From assembly GCF_002234675.1 (NCBI RefSeq), contig NC_019879.2, positions 9,553,325 through 9,617,324 on the forward strand: a stretch of DNA of 64,000 nt, read 5' to 3'. How positions within the stretch are numbered: the first letter of the stretch is position 1; every line of letters starts with the position of its first letter. This stretch comes from Oryzias latipes (Eukaryota; Chordata; Actinopteri; Beloniformes; Adrianichthyidae). Of this stretch, positions 1 to 11,554 are shown one piece after another. The translations under genes were made by a program, and so were the position numbers. The notes below the pieces were generated by a model. The model saw only the letters and a list, made by a program, of their open reading frames with translations. It made no database searches and was not told the origin of the DNA.

Positions 1-589
1 AACACAGCCTGCGACGGTTTAATAATCTGTTTGCACGGTTTATCAATTTTTTTTTTTTTTTTTTTTGACCACTGGCCCCTGGAGGGCTCTGTTGGGTAAA
101 GATGGCAGCACGGCCTTTTATCAGACCTGTGGTGGGGGGTTACAAAACAAAGTCCAATCTAATAAACAGAAATGACTGGGATAAAACAAAGTGTGACAAT
201 GTCTGCATTAATAACATAAATTCTCTGGGTTTTTTCAGCAGTAAAAGATTAACAGAAATACAACACCAAAAAGCTAATAAAATAGATAACTTGAAAAAAA
301 CAGTTAACAGAAGAGGTCAACAAAGAACTAAACCACAGAAGGGCTTGAAAATCAACAAAAGCAGGGAAAAGCTAGGCTTCAACAAGCTTCTAGGCCAGGC
401 AGACAGAAGGGACAAGCTGAGGAACAGATTCTACCTGGGAAATTAGCAGACACCAGAGCAGTGGTTTCTGGGAGTTTTATAACTCGAAGGGGGGTCTAAG
501 GGCAGGGATGCCAGTATAGCTTAGTCAGTTTGTTAGTTCATTTTTTGTATTTTACTATTGAACTATATGTATTCATGATCCTTTTGAGT
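1..589. other. No gene recognised
   Basis: A poly-T run (50-66) and a 114-residue open frame (102-446) with Lys/Asn-rich, coding-unlike composition. Probably the interior of the LINE copy that ends near 690. Confidence 0.4.
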
Positions 590-690
590 TCATGTTTCAC
601 TTTTTCAATTACCGATACGAAGCCCATCGAGACGACTGTTGTTGTGAATTTGAGCTATACAAATAAAACTGAATTGAATTGAATTGAATT
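590..690 (+). mobile_element. LINE-like 3' end with GAATT tail
   Basis: Text of the type 'ATTACCGATACGAAGCCCAT ... CTATACAAATAAAACTGAATTGAATTGAATT' is a common teleost LINE 3' end, with AATAAA followed by a short tandem tail. A second copy lies at 36060-36150. Confidence 0.5.
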
Positions 691-1774
691 AAATCTCATT
701 CCCAGCCTCGTGATTGGTGGAGTATGAAAGGTGAAGCTGAACCTCTGAATAAGCTGAAAATACACAGATACACAAAAAACAAAGACACAAGAAGAGAGGG
801 CGCAACAACTTTAAAAAAAATTGCTTTTCGTGCATATTATTTTAGAATCTGGTTTCCCAGCGGGACCTTATATACCTGATAATCTGGTCATGGACTTTTT
901 TCTATTCTAGAGAGATACTAAGAACTAATAAATAATCTTGTTTTTTCTTGTTTGCTTCAGGACTGTTCTTAATAGCTACTTCCTTGTAAGTTTTATCTTC
1001 CTGCTATCTTCTGCTTGTGAGGCCAGATCATTTGACGCATGTTTAAGAACCCGTGTTTAGCCCATGGTGTTTAAACTGGGCAGGCAGCGAAAGAATTGTT
1101 CTTCTTTTGTTTTGTTGGCGTTCACTAACGCATGTCCGCCGCCTACAGTTGGAAAGAAGAATCAACTTTATTTTTCTTAAAGAGATCCTCATTTAGCATT
1201 TTTCAATCATTATTTAGGCTATTAAAATTGAAATGTTGAATCACTACACCTGTCTCACACATGCACATACACAAAAATGCAAACTGACACACACACGTTT
1301 GCAGCAAGGCTGCATCAGTGCAAACACGTTTGCCAAATGCACGTTGAGTGAGACTGAAAGTGGCAATAACAAAAAAATGTTCAGGTATTTAAAAAATAAG
1401 GACAAAACAAGAAGAGTAAAAAGCTAATTGCATCCGTCCTGAAGCGAACAAGCTTTTTCTCTGAGTGGAGAAGGGTGACATTGATGTTAACCCTGAGCAA
1501 TAACAGCAGGAGGCTCTTTGCTCTAGGTGTTTTCAACATTAATCCAATTCATTCAGAAACATGAGAGGTCGAGTTTCTAAAAGTGCATCTTATTTGCTAA
1601 ATGCTGTAATCAAATTAAAGGTTATTAAAAAATAATATAGTGATAAAATGTCAAGTAACGTAAACACTGTTGCAGGGATTTGGTTTTCAGCAGTCTTAAT
1701 TAAAGAAAAATGGAGAGAAGTTCTATAATTTATTGCTGGGAGCTCGGATAACCCCACCTCTATGAGGATTTATC
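691..1774. other. No gene recognised
   Basis: AT-rich sequence. Only the degraded repeat at about 1050-1165 (shared with 54.5 kb) stands out. Confidence 0.5.
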
Positions 1775-1998
1775 CCTCTGACTACTTAAATTGTTTTTCT
1801 ATCAGGCACTAGTTTGTTTTTGTGAAACGTATCGACATGTTTCGGTGGAATACCTTTCGCCTTCGTCAGGGTCGTCATCAGGTGGTAGTGTGTGACGTCT
1901 TTAACAACAGATGATTGTGACTGAGGGTATTCCACCGAAACATGTCGGTACGCTTAAAAAAAATAAACCAGTGTCTGATAGAAAAATAATTTAAGTAC
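1775..1998. repeat. Imperfect inverted repeat with a hammerhead-like core
   Basis: The left arm (about 1775-1860) and right arm (about 1921-1998) are reverse complements with scattered mismatches, both centred on GGTATTCCACCGAAACATGTC. Read on the minus strand, the left arm has CTGACGA (1863-1869) then CCGAAACATGTC (1834-1845), which recalls the core of small hammerhead ribozymes in Penelope-like elements. Helix II and helix I are not convincing. Confidence 0.5.
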
Positions 1999-2289
1999 TC
2001 AGTATAATTTATAGACACAATGAACTTTTATTGAATCATTTATCCCTCTATTGTCTGGGAAAACTTAGAGTTAAAAACATACATCAAAGCAATGCTTTAG
2101 ATAAAGGCAGGTATTCTGGAATATGTCAATATAAAAAAGAAAAAAAACACACACCCACTGTTCAGAATGACTTTATTCTAGATCTTATAGGCATCCTTAT
2201 GTTGAGTGTTTGGTCTTTTTTTACTGCTTTCTTTCAGAACAGCATTTACATCTCTTACGTTTCAGACCAAATATGTTACCATCCCTCCA

Positions 2290-2441
2290 TCTTCAGAACC
2301 CACTGAATCCATTTTGGGGTCACAGGGTTGATGGAGCCTATTCCTGCTACTGTTGGGCGAAGGCGGGGGTACACCCTAAACAGCTCACCAGTCTGTTGCA
2401 GGGCCACACAAGCACACTCACATGCATACCTGGGGCAATGT
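2290..2441 (-). mobile_element. L2-like/SINE 3' tail fragment
   Basis: In reverse it reads as the frequent teleost repeat 'CAACAGACTGGTGAGCTG ... GTACCCCCGCC ... CAGGAATAGGCTCCATCAAC ... GACCCC'. Similar fragments occur at 23625-23760 (plus) and 44270-44335 (minus). Confidence 0.5.
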
Positions 2442-2480
2442 AACCCTTGTGCTGTCATAGGCAACATTGGGAGTTGGCTT
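2442..2480 (+). repeat. Truncated end of the 205-bp TTAA MITE
   Basis: Starts GTAACCCTTGTGCTGTC and continues into CAACATTGGGAGTT, the same order as the left ends of the full copies at 4817, 11886 and 27714. Similarity then fades. Confidence 0.5.
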
Positions 2481-2715
2481 GTATATTACCGAGCTGCTGC
2501 ATGAATGTATATGAGAGCAAGGTATGTTTACTGTGGGACTCATTTCCTTTTCCGGTATTTTCAACACTACTGCGCATGCCCAAATGATTTATTCCGACCG
2601 AAAGTGTGACCCATGTCAACGTTTGTTCCAATCGTTTTCTGTGCCCATGTGCACGGTGGAATTTTAATCCGACCATTGATCCGATCAAGATATTTTGCCC
2701 ATGTAGCCGCGGTGA

Positions 2716-3649
2716 TTGGCACACAGAGTTATAGCAGCAGACACATCTCTACAACAACTGTTAAAAGGAGACTGTGTGAATCAGGCCTTCATGCTAGAAT
2801 ATCTGCTAGGAAACCACTGCTAAAGAAAGGCAACAAGCAGAAGAGACTTGTTTGAGCTAAACAACACAAGGAATGGACATTAGACCAGTGGAAATCTGTG
2901 CTTTGGTCTGATGAGTCCAAATTGGAGATTTTTGGTTCCAACCACAGTGCCACTGATGCAGAAAAGGTGAATGGATGGACTCTACATGCCTGGTTCCCAC
3001 CGTGTAGCATGGAGGAGGAGGTGTGATGGTGTGGGGGTGGTTTGCTGGTGACACTGTTGGGGATTTATTCATAATTGAAGGCATACTTAACCAGCATGGC
3101 TACCACAGCATCTTGCAGCGGCATGCTAATCCATCCGGTTTGAGTTTAGTTGGACCATCATTTATTTTTCAACAGGACAATGACCCCAAACACAACTCCA
3201 GGCTGTGTAAGGGCTATTTGACCAAGAAGGAGAGGGATGGGGTGCTGCGCCAGATGATCTAGCCTCCACAGTCACCGGACCTGAACCCAATCATGATGGT
3301 TTGGGGTGAGCTGGACCGCAGAGTGAAGGCAAAAGGGCCAACAAGTGCTAAGCATCTGTGGGAACTCCTTCAAGACTGTTGGAAGACCATTTCAGGCGAC
3401 AACCTCAAGAAGCTCATCTAGAGAATGCCAAGAGTGTGCAAAGCATCAAAGCAAAAGGTGGATACTTTGAAGAACCTACAATTTGAGATATTTTCAGTTG
3501 TTTTGCATTTTTTTGTCATGTGTATAATTCCACATGTGTCAATTCATAGTTTTGATGCCTTCAGTGTGAATCTACAATTTTCATAGTCATGAAAAGAAAG
3601 AAAGCTCTTTGAATGAGAAGGTGTGTCCAAACTTTTGGTTTGTGCTGTA
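2716..3649 (+). pseudogene. Decayed Tc1/mariner transposase with 3' terminal repeat
   Basis: Segments match Tc1-like transposases in order: STTTVKRRLCESGLHARISA (HTH part), WSDESKLEIFGSN (first Asp), FIFQQDNDPKHNS (second Asp) and LNPIMMVWGELDR (Glu). The frame is broken by a TGA after KQKRLV, by further frame changes, and by a TAG before the third block. It ends in GTCCAAACTTTTGG plus a TA, the usual Tc1 terminal repeat. No matching 5' repeat is seen upstream, so the copy is 5'-truncated and dead. Confidence 0.85.
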
Positions 3650-4816
3650 CATTTAAAATTTCTTAATGTTTTTACCAGAGGGACTCGGCAAGGCAGCCAT
3701 TAATAAAGCTGTTACTTTGAGGTGGGATATGACTCAAAAAAATTACAAAACCTTGGTTCAAAAAAGCTTTTTAACAAGCACCATGCATTCAATGAGGAAG
3801 TTTTGTTTGTACCCACTTCAAAGGCAAAAAGAACAACCTGTGTGGAAGAACTTTCAATAAAACTAGACCTGAAAAGGTGACACATTATTTAACTTGGAAA
3901 CTTGGAGACAGATTTGATAACGTTTTTGGGGGGAAAAGGTAGAAAAATCGAAGGAAAAAAGTGGGGGGGGTTTTCTCAATAACTCAAATCTAGGGATAGT
4001 TCTGCATTCCTAAAACTATTCTGAGCCACACCAGGAAGACTTCTGCCTTTGAACCAGTTTTTAATAGGGCAACAATCCAAAATACAAGACAGGAGGTTAG
4101 CAATACTGACTTTTTGTGCCATTTTGCTGTAAAAAAAAATTCTACGTGAATCATGTCAGGGTCCTGTGCAATACCAGCGGACTCCAATTCAAAGAAGACC
4201 ACATTACACCAGCTTCAGTTTGATCTGAGATTCTTTTTAACATGAAGTTTGTTCCAATTATGCCTTCTTCTTATTCTTTCAAGTTGAACGTTGGCCTTGC
4301 TTTGCAAAAGAAACTAAATAAAATTTGCACATCACTCTGCCTCCTCTACACAATTCATTTGTAACAGCAAATATATTTTTCCCTCTTTTCAGTTTTTGCT
4401 TTTCTGTATATGTTTGCGATTGCCAAGGCCAAGGCCTTCACTAAATGCAAGCTGAACTTTTATCACTTCCTGTTTACAGATATGTTGCTGTTGGTGTCTA
4501 AAAAACACTAAGCTGTGCTCAGCCCTGCTGTAACATTATAGTAGCTCAACTAAAACTGCTCACCTCATCCATGATGCGGCTGTGATCAAGGATCTCCAAT
4601 GTGTACCTAAATCCCCGTATATAAAGATCCAAAATTGCTAAAACCACCACATTTAAAGTGAATTTGGAGAAGAATGTGGGTCCCATGTTAATTCAGCAAC
4701 ATGGAAGTCCTATGAAGTGAAAAAACAGAATCCCTTAAGGACATGAATGAAATAATATTGGGTATATTGGCTTATCCAACAAGCCTCCACCTATAATATG
4801 GGTTGGTCCCACGTAA
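3650..4816. other. No gene recognised
   Basis: AT-rich, no splice-flanked coding blocks and no repeat I can name. Confidence 0.5.
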
Positions 4817-5021
4817 CCCTTGTGCTATCCTAGGCACTTTAACGTTGGGAGTTGAGTCATCTAGAGCCATTCGACAGTGCTCTGAACCTTTTTTCTTCAA
4901 TGATTTGTGATCTTCACTGGTGTCCATGGATTACATGAAATCTTTCCACCTTTATCCACCTTTGTCATGGTAGGGAGAACACGTCAATGGAAAGGTGGGG
5001 TCATCTAAGATAGCACAAGGG
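4817..5021 (+). mobile_element. 205-bp piggyBac-like MITE, copy 1
   Basis: Terminal inverted repeats CCCTTGTGCTATCCTAG / CTAAGATAGCACAAGGG with flanks GTAA and TTAA. Length 205 bp, identical to the two other complete copies in the window. TTAA target sites and a CCCTT terminus point to piggyBac-type mobilisation; there is no coding capacity. Confidence 0.8.
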
Positions 5022-5025
5022 TTAA

Positions 5026-5888
5026 AAGTGGGTAGGTGGGGCCACCAGGAAACCTACAAACAAACCAACATGGAAGCCATACTTAGAGCCCTAATTCAAA
5101 ACCATCACAACTCTGGCTAGGAAGGCCCTGGTTCGAATTCCAGGCGCCTCTGTTTTCTGTGGAGTTTGTTGCACTTCACTTCCTCGGCAGTCCCGATTCA
5201 TAGAATGATTGGTGGCTCCATAATGCCCCATCGGTGTGACTGTGTAGTTTTCCATGTATTTTACTCTGTGACAGACTCACAACACGACCAGACTGTTGCG
5301 TGTCTTCATCCAAAGACAGCTGGGATGAGATCCAGTGGTCCACTTGAACCTACACAGCATGAAGATAATGACTGCATAGATGAAAAAAATTATATAAAAT
5401 CTATGTTTTAACTCAAAACCTGACTGACATTTCAAATCTGTTAGAAACAAACATTTTTGAACAGAAGGTAGAGTTCACATCAAAAGGCCTTTTTTATGGG
5501 ACATATTAAAGTTTAAAAAGAATTAAAGCAAGATTTCTAAGTATAATAAAAAAGTGATTACTGCTTGTGGCAAGACAGACCACTTTTTATCTAATGAAAA
5601 TATCAAACTAAATCAATAAAGCAACAAGAGTTAAAATCAGACCTCCAATATACAGTACCTAGATCAACAGTCACCTGGTTCAAAATGTTCAATCCTCAAT
5701 AACAGCAAAGTGTCAAGGTGATGGCCAGGGCAAAACAGTAGTGGCCAGTTTTCCTATAAATAAACATAGAATCAGACAACAGATTAACTACAATACAAAA
5801 TTAAAACAACCACAATGTGTTAATAATGCTTTTTCTGCCAAAAGAATGGCTCTGCTGTTAATTTTTATTGACCAAAGAAACATAATAA
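5026..5888. other. No gene; tRNA-like B-box only
   Basis: GGTTCGAATTCCAGG near 5130 resembles a B-box, probably a SINE remnant. The rest is featureless. Confidence 0.4.
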
Positions 5889-5927
5889 TTAAAGTACCAC
5901 TCCGATCGTCTTCTGATCTATCGTAAA

Positions 5928-6825
5928 CAGGGATGGGTACCGAGCCCCGGTATTGAACGAGCCCCGGGGCCACATTCTTCAAGACCGCATTATCGTTAAC
6001 ATCTGACCTCAATGGTTCTGCTATCGGTACAGGAGAAGCCGCATTTTTTTTGTGTCCCACAAGATATAAACGTTATCTGCCATATTTAACTCACCAAGTC
6101 AGTCAATTTTCTGTTAATTAATTATGATATTACTTTCGTTATTTTCGCTGAAGAGGAGAGGTCTGTCTGGTTATTTGTGTGCACGGGAGGGGGGGTTGGC
6201 TGTTGTTCAGACAGCACGCGTAAAGTTAATCAAATCTGCCAGAGCGCCCCGACTATCGTGTCAACCTGCTGCTATGATGACCGTATTTTGCGCTCTCTGT
6301 GCAGAATAGACTGGAGGGGCACGGGAAAAAAACGACTCTCCGCTGTAGATGATGTGGACATGTAGAGAGGAAAAGCAGGTAGAGAGGCGGGGGAGGGGCT
6401 TTGGCTTCACACTGTCAAAGAGATGGAAACACGGGCATCAGATTAAGATGCAGCTTTCACTGAAGAAGTTGAAGCAGACACTCTCTCTGGGATGATTTTA
6501 TGAACTCAAACATTTATTTAATTTGTTATGTATTTACATCATAACAGCAATATGTCAAAACATTGCTGTTTGTGTTTCTTTGAATAACTTCTTTTTTCAT
6601 GTATTTTACTTTTCAAATTGGAAAAATGTATAAAGTAAAATGTTTCATTAAAAAAACATTGTTGTGGCATAATGAGGAAATAAAACACTTTGTGTTCTTA
6701 ATTTGTTATTTATAAATTTTTCGTCCTCAAAAAGTATCGATAAGAGTATCGTTAAAATACTGGATCGATAAGCTGTATCAATAAGAGTAGTAGTACCGTT
6801 AAAACCTTGACAATACCCATCCCTA
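5928..6825. mobile_element. hAT-type non-autonomous element nested in copy A
   Basis: Perfect 8-bp target duplication ATCGTAAA at 5920-5927 and 6826-6833. Ends are CAGGGATGGGTA and TACCCATCCCTA. An 8-bp TSD with a CAGGG-type terminus is the hAT signature. The interior holds short open frames but nothing I recognise as transposase. Confidence 0.85.
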
Positions 6826-7087
6826 ATCGTAAAAGAGTTCCAGATAGTCTTTTTGTTGTGATTAAGCCGTTTTCAGCCAAAATCTAAAAACCTGTGTTTT
6901 TTTGTAGATATAGTTTCTGCAGAGCAGCAGGATGAGATTCGTCTCTGAGTTGTAGTTTAGACTGTTGGTGCAGAGTAAGCCCGATCCCCACTTGCCGTCA
7001 TCCATCTGTTTACGCGCTCTCACACTAACAGCCATCCTAAAATTACCAACCCAAACCAACCAACCTAAAATTACCGGTGCAACAAAA

Positions 7088-7180
7088 ATGTCAAGGATTA
7101 TTGAAGCCATCCAGTCATTCAGTTTGGAGTCAGATGTCAGCTGTGATGAGGAAAGCAAAGGCGTACATGGATCAAGTTGA
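7088..7180 (+). pseudogene. Family-1 ORF fragment
   Basis: Thirty codons plus stop, resembling the acidic frame seen in copies B, F and H (core SFDPDVSSDEENKDVHG). Here a TGA follows HGSS. I do not recognise a parent protein. Confidence 0.5.
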
Positions 7181-7428
7181 CTACAAACGAATGCATCAGA
7201 ATCGAGCATAGCAGGGAGCTTGTGGTCCACCAACTGTAGTTTACATCACAACTTCAAGCTTTTTTAAGCTGCATTGTTTTGTCTGCTCCTGATTTACAAC
7301 GATTTGATTAAAGACATACTCAGAAATGAAACTATAAGATTTATTTCCTTACTGTATGACCTTCATCGTGAGAAATGCCAGCAGAACAAGTTACCAGAAA
7401 CACAATTTTAATCAAAGGGGGTCATTAA

Positions 7429-10289
7429 GTTTCAACATGCGATACAAACAAAACTATTAAAACAAATCTAATTAGATCAAAAATCCATTAAAATGTTAGA
7501 TCCAGTATTGTCCAAACCATTACTGGTTCAATTAACTCTAGGTGAGACACAGTGGTGCTTGATGAGCTGCGTCATGGTTGGCAATTTATCTGGTGAAGTT
7601 AAAATAAAAAAATAAAAATCTGGTTTTCAAAAAACTATGAAAATCTTTCATGTTGAAATCTTTTGTGCAGTTTGGTTAAATAACACCAGTTTTTATTTCA
7701 CATCAACAACATCTTTAGCTTATCGGTACATTATTTTAAGATATTTCTAAAAAGGTGCGACCAAAGTTTGAGGAAAAACCAGTGGCTGATGAAGCCCTCG
7801 TGAGGCGTTTGTTAATCAGCCAATCTGCAGCAGGACTCTTGCCCCCAAGCATAGAAAACAGCCAAGCTTCCTTGATAAAGATTATAATTCTTGTTTGTTT
7901 ATTTTTTAATGATGAACTTGTTTGAGTGGAAAAGGATCAGGATACTTGATGTAGAAATGGAAAGAATTTACCATATTTTTCCTCTCCTGTTTCCTTATTA
8001 AACAATGTGCTACACATTTTTTAAGTTTGGAGTGTTTTTGTATTGCTGCAGTCCTCCTGCAGACACAAAAGCTTTTCTGCTGCAATGTTATTAACAGAAG
8101 ATTTTTTTTTATTTAATGCTCTTTCTAGCTACCTCTGAGATGCTCTGAAACACTATCAAGCCGTACACAAAGTAATTGTGTCAAGAAGTCTGGGACATTA
8201 CGTCAGATTTTGTCAATTGGGAGTTGACAGCAATTATAATCAGTCATTTACATGATAACGTTATCTGTGGAAGATATAATGTATTTATCTAAAAATGAAT
8301 ATGATACTAATAATGGAGTCTGAAAATACCCCAAAAGTTCACGTTTCCATCAACATGTAAGAATAAGGAAAAATTTGGAGACATTCAGTGTTTCCAGACA
8401 GCTGCTATCCAGCCACATGGGTACTATTTGCTGTGATATATAGTCAAACATGAACACCTTATGTTTCCCAGCTCTTTGAGAGCACAGATTCTGCTGCGCC
8501 GCTGTCTCTCAAGGTTTCTCCCTGTCTGCCCCGGCTCGACCAAGGTCAGCCGCTCTGCCGTAAGCTCCCGGCAACCTTGAGCGGCTAACTGACCGGGAAA
8601 TGTGTGTTCTCCTTGTCCGAGCACCTGTGTGTCCCAGTGCCAATCAGCCAGACACAGAGCGGCGCTACCATTAACTGTTCCAGCATGCCACCGCCACCGC
8701 CACCGCCACATTGGGTCACTCCAGTAGATTTAATGTGAAAACAAAGGACGGTCACACAAGGCCACTCATGCAAACAGAGGAGAATATGTGGGATACAGCT
8801 TCAAGTTGTTTATATTACACTGAAAGAGGGGGTGTTAAGGTATCCTTTAACTATTCATAAGAACTGACCGGTTGTAATTCTTTTTATTATCAGTCATAAA
8901 TAAGTAAAGCTACACTTTACAAGCCACGTGAAGAATAACAAGACTGCATAGTAGAGACCTTTTTTCTTAAATAAAAGCAAGCCACAAAGGGTAACAGGCA
9001 TTAAAGCGAGTGTATCTGGAACCTTGGATTTGGTTTGAAATCTAGCGGCCTTGCCTCTATTGCCATCTATGTTAAAAGCTCTTTGTAACAAGAAAATTAT
9101 GAACCATTGAGAGAGATTTTATCGCTTCAGCCTTCAATTATTGTTTGAATACTACATACCATGAGAGAATCTGTCTTTAAAAAAATTAATATATTAATTC
9201 AATCGGCCTTTCATGCTGTCTGGCATTGTCGCTGCTTTTCTGTGGCATCCTTTCCTTGCCACTTGACCTTCTTTTGGATTTCCTTAATTTCTTGTGTTGG
9301 CACAGTCACATGTAGACGTTGGTGAGCTTCTTTAGAGAGCAGGTAAATAATGAACTCAAACTTGTTTTGTTCTGGAAGTGATGCATGCAATCTTAAATCA
9401 AATCCTGTTTAAAACAAAAAAATAAACTTACTGGAACAACTGCTTTTCATTTTTCCAAGGTCTGTGGAAATCAGATTATTTTAATTCTCTCACTCCGCCA
9501 GGCATGGCATTGGGTGAATCATAGCTTTATGTGAGCTTTTCTGTTTGAATCTGTAAGGACTCACCTCCTTCAACATCTACCTGGAACTTTCCATCTTGAT
9601 GGAAGCAGAAATAGCAAACATGTGTCTCTGCAGCCTTGAGACTTCACAGGACTCCGACTCTGTGGCACTCAGCTCGGTAAACACAGTTTCCTCCTGTGGC
9701 ACTGTGTTTGGGCAGGAAACAAGGAAGCTGATCAAACAGCAGCCCAGAAGGTCACGGCCAAGCTCAGCTGGAATGGAGTTACGCGTCTTTGAAAGCACTT
9801 CAGATACTGTAGGAGGGGATTGAATTTCAAATAAAACATTCGGTCAGTGCTTCATTCGTACAGTTTGTGCTGCATCTTCCCCAGAAACGTCATACTTGGT
9901 AGGTTTTCTTATCTTAAAAATGTGTGAAATTTGAGTGAGAGGTTGCATTGCTGGCTGTGAGCAGCAGATTTACAGCCTAGTGCTTATGACATCTTAGAAG
10001 GGTGGACATGATAAGAGCCATTAACTGGATGGATAGATGGTAGCTGAACATGGAGGGAGAATAAAACAAGCACAAGGGCAGAGGATGTGAGTCAGAGCAG
10101 CTTGGCTCCCAATTTAAGGTCAAAATGCGCCCCCTTTTGACCATCTGGGAAATGCAAATAATCCTTTAAATAAAAGTCCAAAAAATTGTCAGGTTTGGTA
10201 AAACGTGTAACTGATTTCGGTTGAAATCCTGCTAGTGTGCAGAAACTATGTCTACAAAACAACACAGCAAAGTCTTCCCATTGGTGTTC
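7429..10289. other. No gene recognised
   Basis: Mostly AT-rich. A GC-richer patch at 8460-8720 ends in a (CCGCCA)n run, and an open frame at 9596-9823 lacks any recognisable domain or clear splice context. Confidence 0.45.
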
Positions 10290-10378
10290 TGTTTCAGGTC
10301 CCGCAGCCAGAACTTGAACTGGGGGAATTCTTGCTGTGAGGCAAGAGGACTTACCACTGCGCCACTGTGCAGCCCTTT
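10290..10378 (-). mobile_element. tRNA-derived SINE head
   Basis: Reverse strand reads GGGCTGCACAGTGGCGCAGT then GGTAAGTCCTCTTGCCTCAC and GTTCAAGTTCTGG, matching the A-box and B-box layout of a common fish SINE. Confidence 0.55.
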
Positions 10379-10584
10379 TTTTCAACTATTCCTTAACTCT
10401 TTAAATATATATATATATATCAGACTAAGTCTGTGTATTTTAGTATATTTAATCTAAAAACTTGTGGAGTAAATGGGTTCCTATACGTATTTCCTGTGAT
10501 TATTCTCATTGCCTCTTTTTGTAAAATTAAAATTACATTTATCTATGTTTTGTTTGTGTTTCCCTTAACGTCAATGCAATACAT

Positions 10585-10870
10585 CAAGTGGATGTAGGAA
10601 TGGCATATGAGAAACCAGGGTTCGATTCCCAGGGGGTGCAGTGAGCTTCATCCAGTATGGGTCCTTAGGCATGACCCTTCACCCTACTGCTTAACTATAG
10701 CCAAAAGGGGGCTCCAGTCTGGGTTCCCCTGTGCCGGGCCCCAGCCTGGAAAAAGACAGGGTTGTCTCAGGAAGGACATCCAGTGTAAAATTCTCTGACA
10801 AACCACCTGTGCAAATCAGTGAAAGCTGATTCATTGTGGCAACCCATGAATAGATGTGTCAAAAATTAAA
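10585..10870 (+). mobile_element. tRNA-derived SINE with L2-type tail
   Basis: B-box GGTTCGATTCCCAGG, then GTATGGGTCCTTAGGCATGA, GACAGGGTTGTCTCAGGAAG, GACATCCAGTGTAAAA, GCTGATTCATTGTGGCAACC and an A-rich end. The order is that of a well-known teleost SINE. Not a functional tRNA, since the 5' half is degraded. Confidence 0.65.
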
Positions 10871-11554
10871 AACAACAAGGTATGGAATAGTAAAGGAGTA
10901 TTACCATGATAAAAATGCGTATTTATTTAAAGACCATTTAACTTTATACAGCATAGCAATTGTTTTTACTATTTTTGTTTTAAAATAGTTAGTGCAAGAT
11001 TTCCAGGATAGATCATCATCAATAATTAAAATATTCAAAAACTCTTTTAATAGTCATTTGAAACAGACAACAAAAATATCAAATAGCTCCATTTTCTAAT
11101 CAAAGTTCACACATGTTTTGATGTTCCAAATTCTACTGTATAGTTATCAAAGCTATCAAAAATTAGTTTTTTTAACTTCATTAAATGTGTATGTTTTTAT
11201 GATTGTGCCTGCAAAAGCAAACACTAAACAGCAAACTTATCTCATTGCATCTTACGTTTTGCATTTTTTTTATAGTGCCTTTGAGCAAAATCCCTAAACA
11301 AACAAAAAAAAGGAAGAAAGAAAAAGCCCCCCGTCACATCCTCAGAAACTCACCAAAATCACCACGGACCTAATACCCGGTGAAAGTTAATTTTAGGCAT
11401 AGTGAGTGAAACCCTCCCCAGAAGAATGATGACATCACAGCAGGAGAAACCGTCAAAAAAATGGGACCAACATTTCTTATGTGGCTCAAAATATAACAAT
11501 TGTGGAACTTGGTGATGTTCCCATTTTACACAATAAAGGGTAAAAAAAAATTGG

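Larger units (their letters stand above)
5893..7424 (+). mobile_element. Family-1 TTAA element, copy A, split by a hAT MITE
   Basis: TTAA at 5889-5892 and 7425-7428 flank an element starting AGTACCACTCCGATCGTCTT and ending in AATCAAAGGGGGTCA. Removing the nested insert at 5928-6825 and one TSD leaves about 626 bp. It contains the family ORF start at 7088-7180 (MSRIIEAIQSFSLESDVS, then EESK and a stop). Better copies end in GGAGTGGGTCT, inverted relative to AGACCCACTCC. Confidence 0.75.

Noticed and set aside
102-446. A 114-codon ORF at the window start
   Set aside because: Lys/Asn-rich, no domain, directly upstream of a LINE 3' end.
5110-5150. Possible tRNA gene (GGTTCGAATTCC B-box)
   Set aside because: No A-box or acceptor-stem pairing is visible; more likely a SINE remnant.
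8424-8711. GC-rich patch with a 95-codon ORF considered as a missed exon
   Set aside because: No paired splice sites with homologous neighbours, and the ORF is partly a (CCGCCA)n run.
10585-10640. Possible tRNA gene at the B-box GGTTCGATTCCC
   Set aside because: Continues into a standard SINE body and tail; no cloverleaf.
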